A stretch of DNA of 64,000 bases from Nocardioides carbamazepini (lineage in GTDB: Bacteria; Actinomycetota; Actinomycetes; Propionibacteriales; Nocardioidaceae), in NCBI RefSeq assembly GCF_024614185.1, contig NZ_JAHTLF010000025.1:434001-498000 (forward strand), given 5' to 3'. The notes under the pieces were generated by a model that saw only the letters and a list, made by a program, of their open reading frames with translations, was not told where the DNA came from and made no database searches. This document shows positions 17,306 through 25,317 of this stretch, piece by piece (positions within the stretch are counted from its first letter, which is position 1; each line of letters starts with the position of its first letter). The position numbers and the translations under genes are program-made.

Positions 17306-17560
17306 CTCGCGCTCCGGCGGCACCTCCGGATTGCCCCGGGTGGCCTCGGTCTCCGTGTCCTCGGGGGTGACGGTCTCCGCCGGCAGCTCGTCGTCGGTCG
17401 CCGGGTTGTTCCAGGGCAGCGGGTCGCGGGGCTCGGTGCTGTAGGCGCCGTCGCCGCCGACCCCTTCGATCCGGTTCGGTCCACCCGGCGGTGGCGCGGG
17501 CGGTTCGGCGACCGGGGTGGGCGCGGGCGGCAGGCTGCCGCCCTCCTCGTCCTTGCTCAT
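17294..17560 (-). CDS. Short acidic proline-rich protein, unknown
   Basis: This 88-residue protein is rich in Pro, Glu, Gly and Thr and is probably disordered. It starts MSKDEEGG, has a short motif YSTEPRDPLPWNN in the middle and no membrane segment. A strong GGAGGAG ribosome site 4 nt before the ATG argues that it is translated. Its 3' end overlaps the convergent peptidase gene by 12 bp. No family is recognised. Confidence 0.6.
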   Translation of the reverse strand: MSKDEEGGSLPPAPTPVAEPPAPPPGGPNRIEGVGGDGAYSTEPRDPLPWNNPATDDELPAETVTPEDTETEATRGNPEVPPERESPA

Positions 17561-17643
17561 GACTCTCCTCCCTCGTGGGTCGGGAGCACCTGAGAGAGCG
17601 GTATCCGCCGCGACCGGTTTCAACCGCGCCGTCGACGAGCGGG

Positions 17644-18141
17644 TCAGAAGCCGTGGTGGGTCAGGGCCGCCAGGTCGCCGCGGCGCAGGCCCGCGAGGAC
17701 GACGGCCTCGTGCGGCACCACCGGATCGGGCAGCCGGGAGAGCGGGAACCAGCGCAGGTCCGCGCACTTCGCGGTCTCGACGATCCGCGGCTCGCCGGAC
17801 CAGGAGCGGGCGGTGAAGAAGAAGTCGATCCGCTCGTCGATGGGCAGATCGTGGGCGGTGCGCTGCATCGCGGTGGCGAAGGTGAGGTCGAGGTCGGTCA
17901 CGGCGATCTCCTCGAGCGCCTCCCTGCGGGCGGCTGCCTCGGCGGTCTCGCCACGCTCGACGTGCCCGGCCGCCGCGGCGGCCCAGAAGCCGTCCATGTA
18001 GCCGGTGTTCCGGCGCAGTTGCAGGAGCACCTCGGTGCCCGCGCCGTCCTCGCCGTGCTCGGTCTCCCGAAGGAGGAGGACGTAGGAGGCGGGGACCACC
18101 GCGAACCGGGTCTTCCCGGTCGCGGGATCCTGGACGGTCAC
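17644..18141 (-). CDS. NUDIX hydrolase
   Basis: This 165-residue protein has a complete Nudix box (GHVERGETAEAAARREALEEI) that binds metal and cleaves nucleoside-diphosphate linkages. The N-terminal strand VVPASYVLLLRE and the FWAAAAAG lead-in are typical. The start is uncertain: GTG at 18141 is the first plausible start after the upstream gene, with no good ribosome site. An in-frame GTG or TTG further upstream would overlap that gene. Substrate unknown. Confidence 0.8.
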   Translation of the reverse strand: MTVQDPATGKTRFAVVPASYVLLLRETEHGEDGAGTEVLLQLRRNTGYMDGFWAAAAAGHVERGETAEAAARREALEEIAVTDLDLTFATAMQRTAHDLPIDERIDFFFTARSWSGEPRIVETAKCADLRWFPLSRLPDPVVPHEAVVLAGLRRGDLAALTHHGF

Positions 18142-18175
18142 CGAGGTGCTCGCTGCTGCTGCCGGCGTCGGCCGG

Positions 18176-18379
18176 TCAGCTGATGTCGTCGTTCTTGCCG
18201 TCGAGCGAGTCGAGGGCGTCCTTGGCCTTGTCGGCACCGAGGTCGATCTTGTCGTCGAACTTGCCGCCGGTCTTGTCGGAGGCGAAGTCGGCGGCCTTGT
18301 CCACCGCGTCGCCGATCTTGTCGCCCTGGCTGTCGACCGCGTCGGTCAGCTTGTCCTTGGCGTCATCGAGAAAGCCCAC
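18176..18379 (-). CDS. MT0933-like antitoxin-family protein, copy 1
   Basis: This 67-residue protein starts GFLDDAKDKLTD after a GTG with GGGGG upstream. It carries the family pattern of D-K-I-G-D-A-V-D-K and FASDKTGGKFDDKID, an amphipathic, highly charged helical protein. This is the MT0933/Rv0909-like antitoxin family, where Rv0909 is paired with the toxin Rv0910. Here the next gene is a NUDIX enzyme, not a toxin of that type. It is a paralogue of the gene just upstream. A stress or cell-envelope role independent of a toxin is possible. Confidence 0.75.
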   Translation of the reverse strand: MGFLDDAKDKLTDAVDSQGDKIGDAVDKAADFASDKTGGKFDDKIDLGADKAKDALDSLDGKNDDIS

Positions 18380-18452
18380 GAGAAACCCCCACTGGGTGTG
18401 TGTGCGACGGCCCGCCTTGAGCCACCGCGACCACCCTAGCCTCGGACGAGCT

Positions 18453-18731
18453 CTAGGGCGCCGGCGGAGGAGGCGGCGGCGGCGGGGGAGTGTCGCCCTG
18501 GGGCGGCTGCTCCGGTCCCGGCTCGTCGCCGTCCAGCTTGCCGAGCGCGTCCTTGGCCTTGCCGGTCGCGTTCTCGATCTTGTCGTGGTACTTGCCGCCC
18601 GTCTTGTCGTCGACGAAGCCGGCGGCCTTGTCGAGACCGGACTCGATCTTGTCACCGTGCTTGTCGACCGCCTCGCCGACCTTGTCGGTGACGGTGTCCT
18701 TGGCGCCCCTCAGCCTGTCCAGGAATCCCAT
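18453..18731 (-). CDS. MT0933-like antitoxin-family protein, copy 2
   Basis: This 92-residue paralogue of the downstream gene shares MGFLDRLRGAKDTVTDKV at the start and VDDKTGGKYHDKIENATGKA in the core. It has an extra C-terminal tail of acidic residues followed by a run of about nine prolines. GAGGAG precedes the ATG. The two copies are 74 nt apart on the same strand and look like a tandem duplication. No partner toxin is visible nearby. Confidence 0.75.
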   Translation of the reverse strand: MGFLDRLRGAKDTVTDKVGEAVDKHGDKIESGLDKAAGFVDDKTGGKYHDKIENATGKAKDALGKLDGDEPGPEQPPQGDTPPPPPPPPPAP

Positions 18732-18796
18732 CGTCTGCTCCTCGCGGTCACGGCCCGAGTGGGCCGCCGGGTGTGGGTCATTGCCACACTATCCCC

Positions 18797-19741
18797 ATGC
18801 CGTCGAGCCCGCCCCCGCCTCCGATCGTGGCGGTCGTCGGCCCGACCGCCAGTGGCAAGACGGCGCTCTCGCTCGACCTCGCCGAGGCGCTCGGCGGCGA
18901 GATCGTCAACACCGACGCGATGCAGGTCTACCGGGGCATGGACATCGGTACGGCGAAGCTGCCGCTCGCCGAGCGGCGTGGGATCCCGCACCACCTGCTC
19001 GACACCCTCGAGGTCCGCGACCCGGCGACGGTCGCGGAGTTCCAGGGCTGGGCGCGCGAGGTGATCGCGTCCCTGCGAGCACGCGGTGCGACGCCCGTCC
19101 TCGTCGGCGGCTCCGCGCTCTACACCCGGGCGATCCTCGACCGCTTCGAGTTCCCCGGCACCGATCCTGCCGTCCGCGCGCGGCTGGAGGTCGAGCTCGC
19201 CGAGGTCGGCAGCCCCGCCCTGCACGCCCGCCTGTGCGAGCTCGACCCGGTGGCGGCCGAGCGGATCGAGGTCGAGAACGGGCGTCGCGTCGTCCGCGCC
19301 CTCGAGGTCATCGAGATCACCGGTGCGCCGTTCAGCGCGAGCCTCCCCGTCCAGGAGTACGTCGACCCGCACACCGTGCAGCTCGGCGTCGCCATCGACC
19401 GGGAGGTGCTGGAGGGCCGGATCGAGGCGCGGGTCCGGCGGATGTTCGACGACGGCCTGCTGGCCGAGGTCGAGCGGCTCCTGGGCGAGGGTCTCGCCGA
19501 GGGCCGCACGGCCGCGCTCGCGATCGGCTACCGCCAGGCGACCGCGGTCCTCGCCGGCGAGATGACGACCGACGAGGCGATCGAGCGGACCGTCATCGCG
19601 ACCCGGCAGTTCGCCCGCCGGCAGCTGGCCTGGTGGCGCAACGACCCCCGGATCACCTGGTTGGCGTACGACGACCCGGATCTCGTGGCGAAGGCGCTCG
19701 AGACGGTTCGCGGAATACGCGCGGCCGGGAGGCGTTGGTGA
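18797..19741 (+). CDS. miaA: tRNA dimethylallyltransferase
   Basis: This 314-residue enzyme transfers the dimethylallyl group to A37 of tRNAs reading codons that start with U; MiaB then methylthiolates the product. Walker-type P-loop GPTASGKT is at residues 15-22, the catalytic Asp region is NTDAMQVYRG, and GGSALYTRA and RVVRALEV are typical. The ATG at 18797 follows CACACT by exactly 6 nt (18785-18790), fitting a leaderless mRNA; there is no ribosome site. The next gene starts 4 nt after the stop. Confidence 0.96.
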   Translation: MPSSPPPPPIVAVVGPTASGKTALSLDLAEALGGEIVNTDAMQVYRGMDIGTAKLPLAERRGIPHHLLDTLEVRDPATVAEFQGWAREVIASLRARGATPVLVGGSALYTRAILDRFEFPGTDPAVRARLEVELAEVGSPALHARLCELDPVAAERIEVENGRRVVRALEVIEITGAPFSASLPVQEYVDPHTVQLGVAIDREVLEGRIEARVRRMFDDGLLAEVERLLGEGLAEGRTAALAIGYRQATAVLAGEMTTDEAIERTVIATRQFARRQLAWWRNDPRITWLAYDDPDLVAKALETVRGIRAAGRRW

Positions 19742-19745
19742 CTTC

Positions 19746-20387
19746 GTGACCACTCTGGGAATCATCGGCGCGGGAAATATCGGAAGCAACGTCGCGCGGG
19801 CGGCGGTGGCAGCGGGCTACAACGTGGTGATCGCCAACTCTCGTGGGCCGGAGACGCTCGGGGATCTCGTGGCCGAGCTCGGGCCCCGGGCCCGGGCGGC
19901 GACCGCGGAGGAGGCGGGTGCCGCCGGCGACGTCGTCGTCGTGACGGTTCCGCTGCATGCTGTCGACAAGGTCCCCGTCGAGCCGCTCGCGGGCAAGGTC
20001 GTGCTCGACACCAACAACTACTACTTCGAGCGCGACGGGCACATCGAGGCGCTCGACAAGGGCGAGACCACGACGTCCGAGATCCTGCAGCGTCACCTGC
20101 CGACGTCGAAGGTCGTCAAGGCGTTCAACCACATCGTCGCGACGGACATCGTCGCCGACGGTTCCCCTGCCGGCAGCCCGGGCCGGAGGGCGCTGGCGAC
20201 GGCGAGCGACCACGACGACGCGGTGGAGTTCGTCACCCGTCTCTACGACGAGTTCGGCTTCGACACCGTGAACATCGGCCCGCTGAGCGAGTCCTGGCGT
20301 GTCGAGCGTGACCGTCCGGCCTATGTCGTCGTCCAGAACGCCGAGGAGCTGCGGGCCAACCTGGCGATGGCCCATCGCCTTCCCTGA
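19746..20387 (+). CDS. NADPH-dependent F420 reductase-like oxidoreductase
   Basis: This 213-residue Rossmann protein begins with the NADP-binding loop GIIGAGNIGSNVARAAV and continues with VVIANSRGPETL, both typical of the F420H2:NADP+ oxidoreductase-like family. A DTNNYYFERDG motif lies around residues 90-100. It may reduce cofactor F420 or another substrate with NADPH. It follows miaA by 4 nt, so co-transcription is likely although a functional link is not obvious. Its stop is 3 nt from the convergent gene. Confidence 0.82.
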   Translation: MTTLGIIGAGNIGSNVARAAVAAGYNVVIANSRGPETLGDLVAELGPRARAATAEEAGAAGDVVVVTVPLHAVDKVPVEPLAGKVVLDTNNYYFERDGHIEALDKGETTTSEILQRHLPTSKVVKAFNHIVATDIVADGSPAGSPGRRALATASDHDDAVEFVTRLYDEFGFDTVNIGPLSESWRVERDRPAYVVVQNAEELRANLAMAHRLP

Positions 20388-20390
20388 CGC

Positions 20391-21818
20391 TCACCGCAGT
20401 CGGCGCAGCGCCGCCTCGGCGGCGTGGAACCCACCCATCCCGTGCACGCCGGCGCCGGGCGGCGTGGCCGACGAGCACAGGTAGACGCCGGGAACCCCCA
20501 GGGCGTAGGGGTTCAGCGCCGGGCGCGGGCGGAACGCGATCTGCCGGGCGGTGTTGGCGCCGGCGCTGATGTCGCCGCCGACGTAGTTGGCGTTGTAGCT
20601 CTCCAGCGCGGCAGGGTCGCGGGTCGACACGGCGAGGATCCGGTCCCGGAAGCCGGGGGCGAACCGCTCGATCTGGCCGAGCACGGCGTCGGTGGCGTCG
20701 CCGGCGTACCCGTGGGGGACGTGGGCGTAGGCGTAGACGGGGTTCGCCGCGGCGGTGGAGCGGGACGGGTCGCAGAGGTACTGCTGGCCGAGCAGCACGA
20801 ACGGGCGCTCCGGCATCTCGCCGCGCACGGTGGCCGCCTCGACGGCGGCGATCTCGGCGGCGCTGCCGCCGAGGTGCAGCGTCCCGGCGCGTCCGCAGTC
20901 CGGGTTGGTCCACGGGATGTCGCCGTCGACGGCGAGGTCGACCTTGAAGGCCGACGGGCCGTAGGAGTAGCGCGACAGCGCCCGGCGCACCCGGCCGGGC
21001 AGCCGGTCGCCGACGATCTGCAGGACGCCAGCCGGAGCAGTGTCGAGGAGCACGACGTCGGGAGCCCGGCCGATCAGCTCGTCCAGCTGTGCGAGCGAGG
21101 TGACCCGGACGCCCGTCACCACCGTCCCGCCGTACGACGCCAGCTCGGCCAGCAGCGCCCGGGTGATCGACTCCGTGCCCCCCTCGGCCACCGGCCAGCC
21201 GACGGCGTGCGCGGCGGCGGCGAGCATCAGCCCGACGGACGCGCTGAGAGGGAGATCGAGCCGCCCGAACTTGTGGGCGGCGACGCCGGTGAACAGCGCG
21301 CGGGCGGGTTCGTCGCGGAACCGCCGCCCCAGCACGGTCGCGGGCAGCAGCGCCTTCATCCCGAACCGGCCGAGGGTGACGGGGTGCCGCGGGACGTGCA
21401 CGACCGGCTGGAAGACCTCGGCGATCAGGTCGTCGAAGCGCCGGACCGCGGGCCCGAACATCCGCTGCCACGCGTCCGCGTCGACACCCAGGGAGGCGGC
21501 CGACGCGGCGAGGTCGCGGGTGGCGAGGCCGGCCCGCCCGTCGTCGAGCGGGTGGGCGAGATCGACCTCCGGCCACAGCCAGCGCAGGCCGTGGCGCTCG
21601 AGGCCGAGCGCGGCGAAGTACGGCGACGCGACTCCCGTCGGGTGGAAGGCGGCGCAGTCGTCGTGGAGCAGGCCGGGCAGGGTGAGCTCACTGGTCCGGG
21701 TCCCGCCGCCGGGCCGGTCGGACGCCTCCACCACGGTGACGGCGAGACCGGCGCGCGCCAGGTGGATCGCGCCGGCGAGCCCGTTGGGGCCACTGCCCAC
21801 GACGACGGCTGTGCTCAC
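20391..21818 (-). CDS. Phytoene-dehydrogenase-like FAD oxidoreductase
   Basis: This 475-residue flavoprotein of the NAD(P)/FAD amine-oxidase or CrtI-like superfamily has the dinucleotide loop VVVGSGPNGLAGAIHLA (residues 5-21) followed by VVEASDRPGGGTRT, and a C-terminal FAD motif CSSATPPGAGVHGMGG. It would carry out a dehydrogenation or isomerisation of a hydrophobic substrate. The GTG start overlaps the stop of the DUF3556 gene as GTGA, so it is the third gene of a coupled operon. No carotenoid genes are nearby, so carotenoid desaturation is unlikely. Confidence 0.85.
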   Translation of the reverse strand: MSTAVVVGSGPNGLAGAIHLARAGLAVTVVEASDRPGGGTRTSELTLPGLLHDDCAAFHPTGVASPYFAALGLERHGLRWLWPEVDLAHPLDDGRAGLATRDLAASAASLGVDADAWQRMFGPAVRRFDDLIAEVFQPVVHVPRHPVTLGRFGMKALLPATVLGRRFRDEPARALFTGVAAHKFGRLDLPLSASVGLMLAAAAHAVGWPVAEGGTESITRALLAELASYGGTVVTGVRVTSLAQLDELIGRAPDVVLLDTAPAGVLQIVGDRLPGRVRRALSRYSYGPSAFKVDLAVDGDIPWTNPDCGRAGTLHLGGSAAEIAAVEAATVRGEMPERPFVLLGQQYLCDPSRSTAAANPVYAYAHVPHGYAGDATDAVLGQIERFAPGFRDRILAVSTRDPAALESYNANYVGGDISAGANTARQIAFRPRPALNPYALGVPGVYLCSSATPPGAGVHGMGGFHAAEAALRRLR

Positions 21819-23671
21819 GAGACGGGGTCCCTTCCGGTGGTCAGGGTGGACTTCCGACGGTAGCCCGACGCCGACCAGGTCACGGCCAGCGGCACCGGGC
21901 CGTTGGGCAGCCACGGCTGCTCCTTGACGCAGTCCCGCACGTCCCACGTGCCCCGCTCGACGATCCCGAGAGCCGCGTCGATGACCCGGTACTCCTGCGG
22001 GCGCGAGGTCCGCCAGGGCGTGGCCTGCGACTCGCAGTAGGCCACGACCAGATCGCCGGGCTCGAGGCCGAGCCGCTTCTGCACGGCGGAGATCAGCCGC
22101 TCGTCGTGCAGGTGGCCGTCGCCGAAGTTCCAGCCGACCAGGATGTTGCACATGAACTCGCCCTCGCGGACGTCGCGGGCCTCCAGGTCGTCGAGGTGCT
22201 CGTGGAGCACGGAGAACAGGCCCCGCCCCTGGCTGTGCATCGACCGCCAGGCGAGCGCCTTCTGCACGGTCATCGCCGCCTCGTCCGCGGTGTAGGGCAT
22301 CGGCGCCATCCGCTGCAGCTGGTCCTGCTGGACCTCCACCAGCGGCAGCTCGTTGAGCCGCTGCTCGACGCCGGGCTTCATCGCCCAGACCGCGGAGGCC
22401 CAGTTGCCGGCGTACTGGCGCATGGAGGGCAGGAAGGACACGAGGTCGGGGCGCAGGTTGCCGAGGACCGGACCGAAGAGCAGCAGCGCGAACACGGGGA
22501 TCAGCAGCAGCGGCTCGGAGAAGTCCCAGATGTTGTACGTCGACGCGGCGAACCCGTCGCCGAAGCCGCCCCAGAGCACGATCGCGATGTAGCCGAAGTA
22601 GACGTTCCACTCCAGGGGTACGGCGAGCGGGAAGGTCGAGGTGATGTAGATGTGGAACACCAACATCGCCACCGCGCCGAGCAGCGCGACCGTGTCGTTG
22701 GTCGTCAGCAGCAGCACGATCGGGATGATGATCTCGACGGTCGTGCCGCCGACGTGGGCCATGAACCAGGCCAACCCGCTGGGCCGGACGTCGTCGGGGG
22801 CGTTGCGGTAGTGCAGCCGCTTGACGACGTTCAGCTGGCCGGGGCTGTTGGAGACCATCGGCGGCACGACGTTGATGAAGTGCTCGCCGATCTTGGAGAC
22901 GCCGGCGCCGATCCACACGACGCAGATGATGATCTTGAACGCGACGACGAGGTTGACGAAGTCCGCCGAGGTCGCGCTGTCGCTCAGCGCGATCGCGCCG
23001 AGGGTGGCGGAGAACAGCATGATCGGCAGGTACTGCTCGGAGCGGGCCGCCAGGAAGACCACCTTGTCCCGCAGCCCCATCAGCGGCATCGTCACGAGGA
23101 TCGGGAGGAACGCCAGCGGCGGGACCAGCTCCTGGGGGCCGGTGCCGGCGGGCAGGAAGGGCACCGCCTCGGCGTGCGCGACGAGCGGCCACACGAGGCT
23201 GGCCAGCACCGCGACGTACAGGACGACGTCGGCGACGGTCCGCTCGTCGCCGCCGGTGAGCGGGACGTGGCGGCCCCACGGCGCCATCCGGATGGTGCCC
23301 GGGCGCAGCCAGTAGCGGATGTTGCCGAGCATCGGCACGAAGTGGCCGCACAGCGGGCCGAACGCGCCGCCGAGGCCGATCACCTCGAGCAGCATCAGCC
23401 AGATCGCGAGCTTCTGGTAGACGACGACGTTGTCGAACCAGGTGCCCGGGTCGGTGAAGTGGACGTAGTCGGTGGTCCACGACGTGATGGCCAGGCCCAC
23501 GGCGAAATAGAGCCCGAGCATCTTCAGGATGTAGACGACGTGCAGCATCCGCGGAGTGTTGAAGCCCTCGGTCACCCAGTTGGTGCTGAGCACCCGGATC
23601 CGCTCCTGGAACGGCAGGGCGAGGAACTCGGCCGGCGGCATCGGCTCCGGCGCGGGCTTGAGGAATCCCAT
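21815..23671 (-). CDS. DUF3556 multi-pass membrane protein
   Basis: This 618-residue protein matches the DUF3556 family of actinobacteria. The N-terminal two-thirds have about ten membrane segments with charged loops (for example FGPLCGHFVPMLGNIRYWLR and HFINVVPPMVSN). The last 200 residues form a soluble domain (EGEFMCNILVGWNFGDGHLHDE). The overall plan, with His-rich loops, loosely resembles HTTM or membrane-oxidoreductase families; no function is established. It lies between an acyl-CoA synthetase (2 nt apart) and an FAD oxidoreductase (4-bp overlap), so it probably processes the same acyl or lipid substrate at the membrane. Confidence 0.85.
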   Translation of the reverse strand: MGFLKPAPEPMPPAEFLALPFQERIRVLSTNWVTEGFNTPRMLHVVYILKMLGLYFAVGLAITSWTTDYVHFTDPGTWFDNVVVYQKLAIWLMLLEVIGLGGAFGPLCGHFVPMLGNIRYWLRPGTIRMAPWGRHVPLTGGDERTVADVVLYVAVLASLVWPLVAHAEAVPFLPAGTGPQELVPPLAFLPILVTMPLMGLRDKVVFLAARSEQYLPIMLFSATLGAIALSDSATSADFVNLVVAFKIIICVVWIGAGVSKIGEHFINVVPPMVSNSPGQLNVVKRLHYRNAPDDVRPSGLAWFMAHVGGTTVEIIIPIVLLLTTNDTVALLGAVAMLVFHIYITSTFPLAVPLEWNVYFGYIAIVLWGGFGDGFAASTYNIWDFSEPLLLIPVFALLLFGPVLGNLRPDLVSFLPSMRQYAGNWASAVWAMKPGVEQRLNELPLVEVQQDQLQRMAPMPYTADEAAMTVQKALAWRSMHSQGRGLFSVLHEHLDDLEARDVREGEFMCNILVGWNFGDGHLHDERLISAVQKRLGLEPGDLVVAYCESQATPWRTSRPQEYRVIDAALGIVERGTWDVRDCVKEQPWLPNGPVPLAVTWSASGYRRKSTLTTGRDPVS

Positions 23672-23673
23672 GG

Positions 23674-25155
23674 TCAGGCTCCGCTCAGTCGGGCCCGCAG
23701 CGCGGGCTTGTCGATCTTGCCGACGGGGTTCTTGGGCAGAGCATCCAGCACGTGGAGCGCCACCGGAACCTTGATCTTCGCGAGCTCCGCGCGGCAGCGG
23801 GCGAGGAGGGCGTCGACGTCGACGGTGGTGTCGGGCCGCGCGGAGACGAACGCGACCACCACCTCGCCGTAGACGGGGTCGGGGCCGCCGACCACGGCCG
23901 CCTCGAGCACCTCGGGGGCACCGTGCAGCACGTTCTCGATCTCCTTGGGATAGATGTTCTCCCCGCCCCGGATGATCATGTCCTTGATCCGGTCCACGAT
24001 CCGCAGGTACCCGTCCTCGTCGAGGATCCCGACGTCGCCGGTGTGCAGCCAGCCGTCGCCCAGCGCCTCGGCCGTGGCCTCGGGGCGGTTGAGGTAGCCG
24101 CGCATCACGTTGGCGCCCTTGATGACGACCTCGCCGCGCTCCCCGGGTGGGACCACGGTGCCGTCGGGCGCCATGACCGCCACCAGCTGACCGGGCAGCG
24201 CGGGGCCGACCGTGCCGGGCTTGCGCAGCCCGTCGACCGGGTTGCAGGTCGACGCGCAGGTGCCCTCGGAGAGGCCGTACCCCTCCACCAGTGGGAACCC
24301 GAACCGCCGCTCCACGGCCGCGAGCAGCTCCGGCGGCGCCGGCGCCGCGCCACAGACCGCGTAGCGCACCGAGCTCACGTCGGGCGCGACCTCGGCGGGG
24401 AGGGCGACCAGGTGGGCGTAGATCGTCGGCACCGCGGAGAAGTACGTCGGCCGCAGCCGCTCGATGCTCTCCAGGAACTCCACCGGGTGGAACCGCGGCA
24501 GCACCGACAGCTGCGCACCGACCGACATCGGGGTCAGCCAGCTGACGCAGATCGCGTTGACGTGGAACAGCGGCAGCACCAGCAGGCAGTGGTCGTCGGC
24601 GCCGATGCCGATGGCCTCGCCCATGCTGGAGATCATCGCGGCGACATTGCCGTGGTCGAGCATGACGCCCTTCGGCCGGCCGGTCGAGCCGCTCGTGTAG
24701 ACGAGCAGCGCCAGGTCACCGGTCGACGTGCGTGCCGGAGGCAGTGCGCCGGGACCGCCCGGGTCGCTCGGGGAGACGGCCAGGTCAGCGACGTCGAGCG
24801 TGGTGGCGGTGCCGAGCCGGGCCGCCGGGTCGGCGGTCAGGACCAGGACCGTGCCGGAGTCCTCGACCTGGTGCGCGGCCTCGACCGCGGTGAAGGTCGG
24901 GTTGACGGGGGTCGCCGCCGCACCGAGCCGCCAGGCCGCCATGATCGCGACGAGCAGCTCGACCCGGTTGGGCAGCATGACCGCGACCACCGAGCCGCGG
25001 CCGACGCCGAGTCCGGCGAACTGCTGGGCCGCCGCCTCCACCCGATCGGCGAACGCGCGATAGGTGAGCTCGATCCGCTCGTCGCGGACACAGGGGCGGT
25101 CGTCGTACGCCGCCGGGCGCAGCCAGGGCAGCCAGGTGAGCTGGTCGAGGGTCAT
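23674..25155 (-). CDS. Acyl-CoA synthetase / AMP-dependent ligase
   Basis: This 493-residue ANL-superfamily enzyme activates a carboxylic acid to the acyl-AMP and then to the thioester. Motifs in order: P-loop YTSGSTGRPKGVML, YGLSEGT, TGDVGILDEDGYLRIVDRIKD, GGENIYPKEIE hinge and the catalytic Lys in PKNPVGKIDK. The acid is not known; the size suggests a medium-chain or aromatic acid. TAGCGT 6 nt before the ATG (minus strand, 25162-25167) makes this the leaderless first gene of a three-gene operon, divergent from the PucR regulator. Confidence 0.92.
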   Translation of the reverse strand: MTLDQLTWLPWLRPAAYDDRPCVRDERIELTYRAFADRVEAAAQQFAGLGVGRGSVVAVMLPNRVELLVAIMAAWRLGAAATPVNPTFTAVEAAHQVEDSGTVLVLTADPAARLGTATTLDVADLAVSPSDPGGPGALPPARTSTGDLALLVYTSGSTGRPKGVMLDHGNVAAMISSMGEAIGIGADDHCLLVLPLFHVNAICVSWLTPMSVGAQLSVLPRFHPVEFLESIERLRPTYFSAVPTIYAHLVALPAEVAPDVSSVRYAVCGAAPAPPELLAAVERRFGFPLVEGYGLSEGTCASTCNPVDGLRKPGTVGPALPGQLVAVMAPDGTVVPPGERGEVVIKGANVMRGYLNRPEATAEALGDGWLHTGDVGILDEDGYLRIVDRIKDMIIRGGENIYPKEIENVLHGAPEVLEAAVVGGPDPVYGEVVVAFVSARPDTTVDVDALLARCRAELAKIKVPVALHVLDALPKNPVGKIDKPALRARLSGA

Positions 25156-25189
25156 GCCGGAACGCTAGGACCGTCGTAGGTTCCCGCTC

Positions 25190-25285
25190 TTGGTCTTCGG
25201 AACCAAACTCCGGCCCGGGCTTAGGGGTCGCACGGCCAAGGCGGGCCGGCCTACCGCTCTGGCATGATGGCGTGACCGTCGTCAC
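25190..25285. promoter_or_regulatory. Two inverted repeats in the ligase / pucR divergent region
   Basis: TTGGT-N7-ACCAA (25190-25206) lies just upstream of the ligase promoter. GTGAC-CGTC-GTCAC (25272-25285) lies 32 nt before the regulator's start. Both are plausible binding sites for the PucR-type protein. Arms are only 5 bp, so chance occurrence is possible. Confidence 0.35.
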
Positions 25286-25317
25286 CCGTTGGTGTGATGA
25301 TCCAAAGGAGGCAGGCC

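Noticed and set aside
20391..21818. Carotenoid desaturase
   Set aside because: The FAD enzyme is CrtI-like, but no other carotenoid genes are near and it is coupled to an acyl-CoA synthetase.
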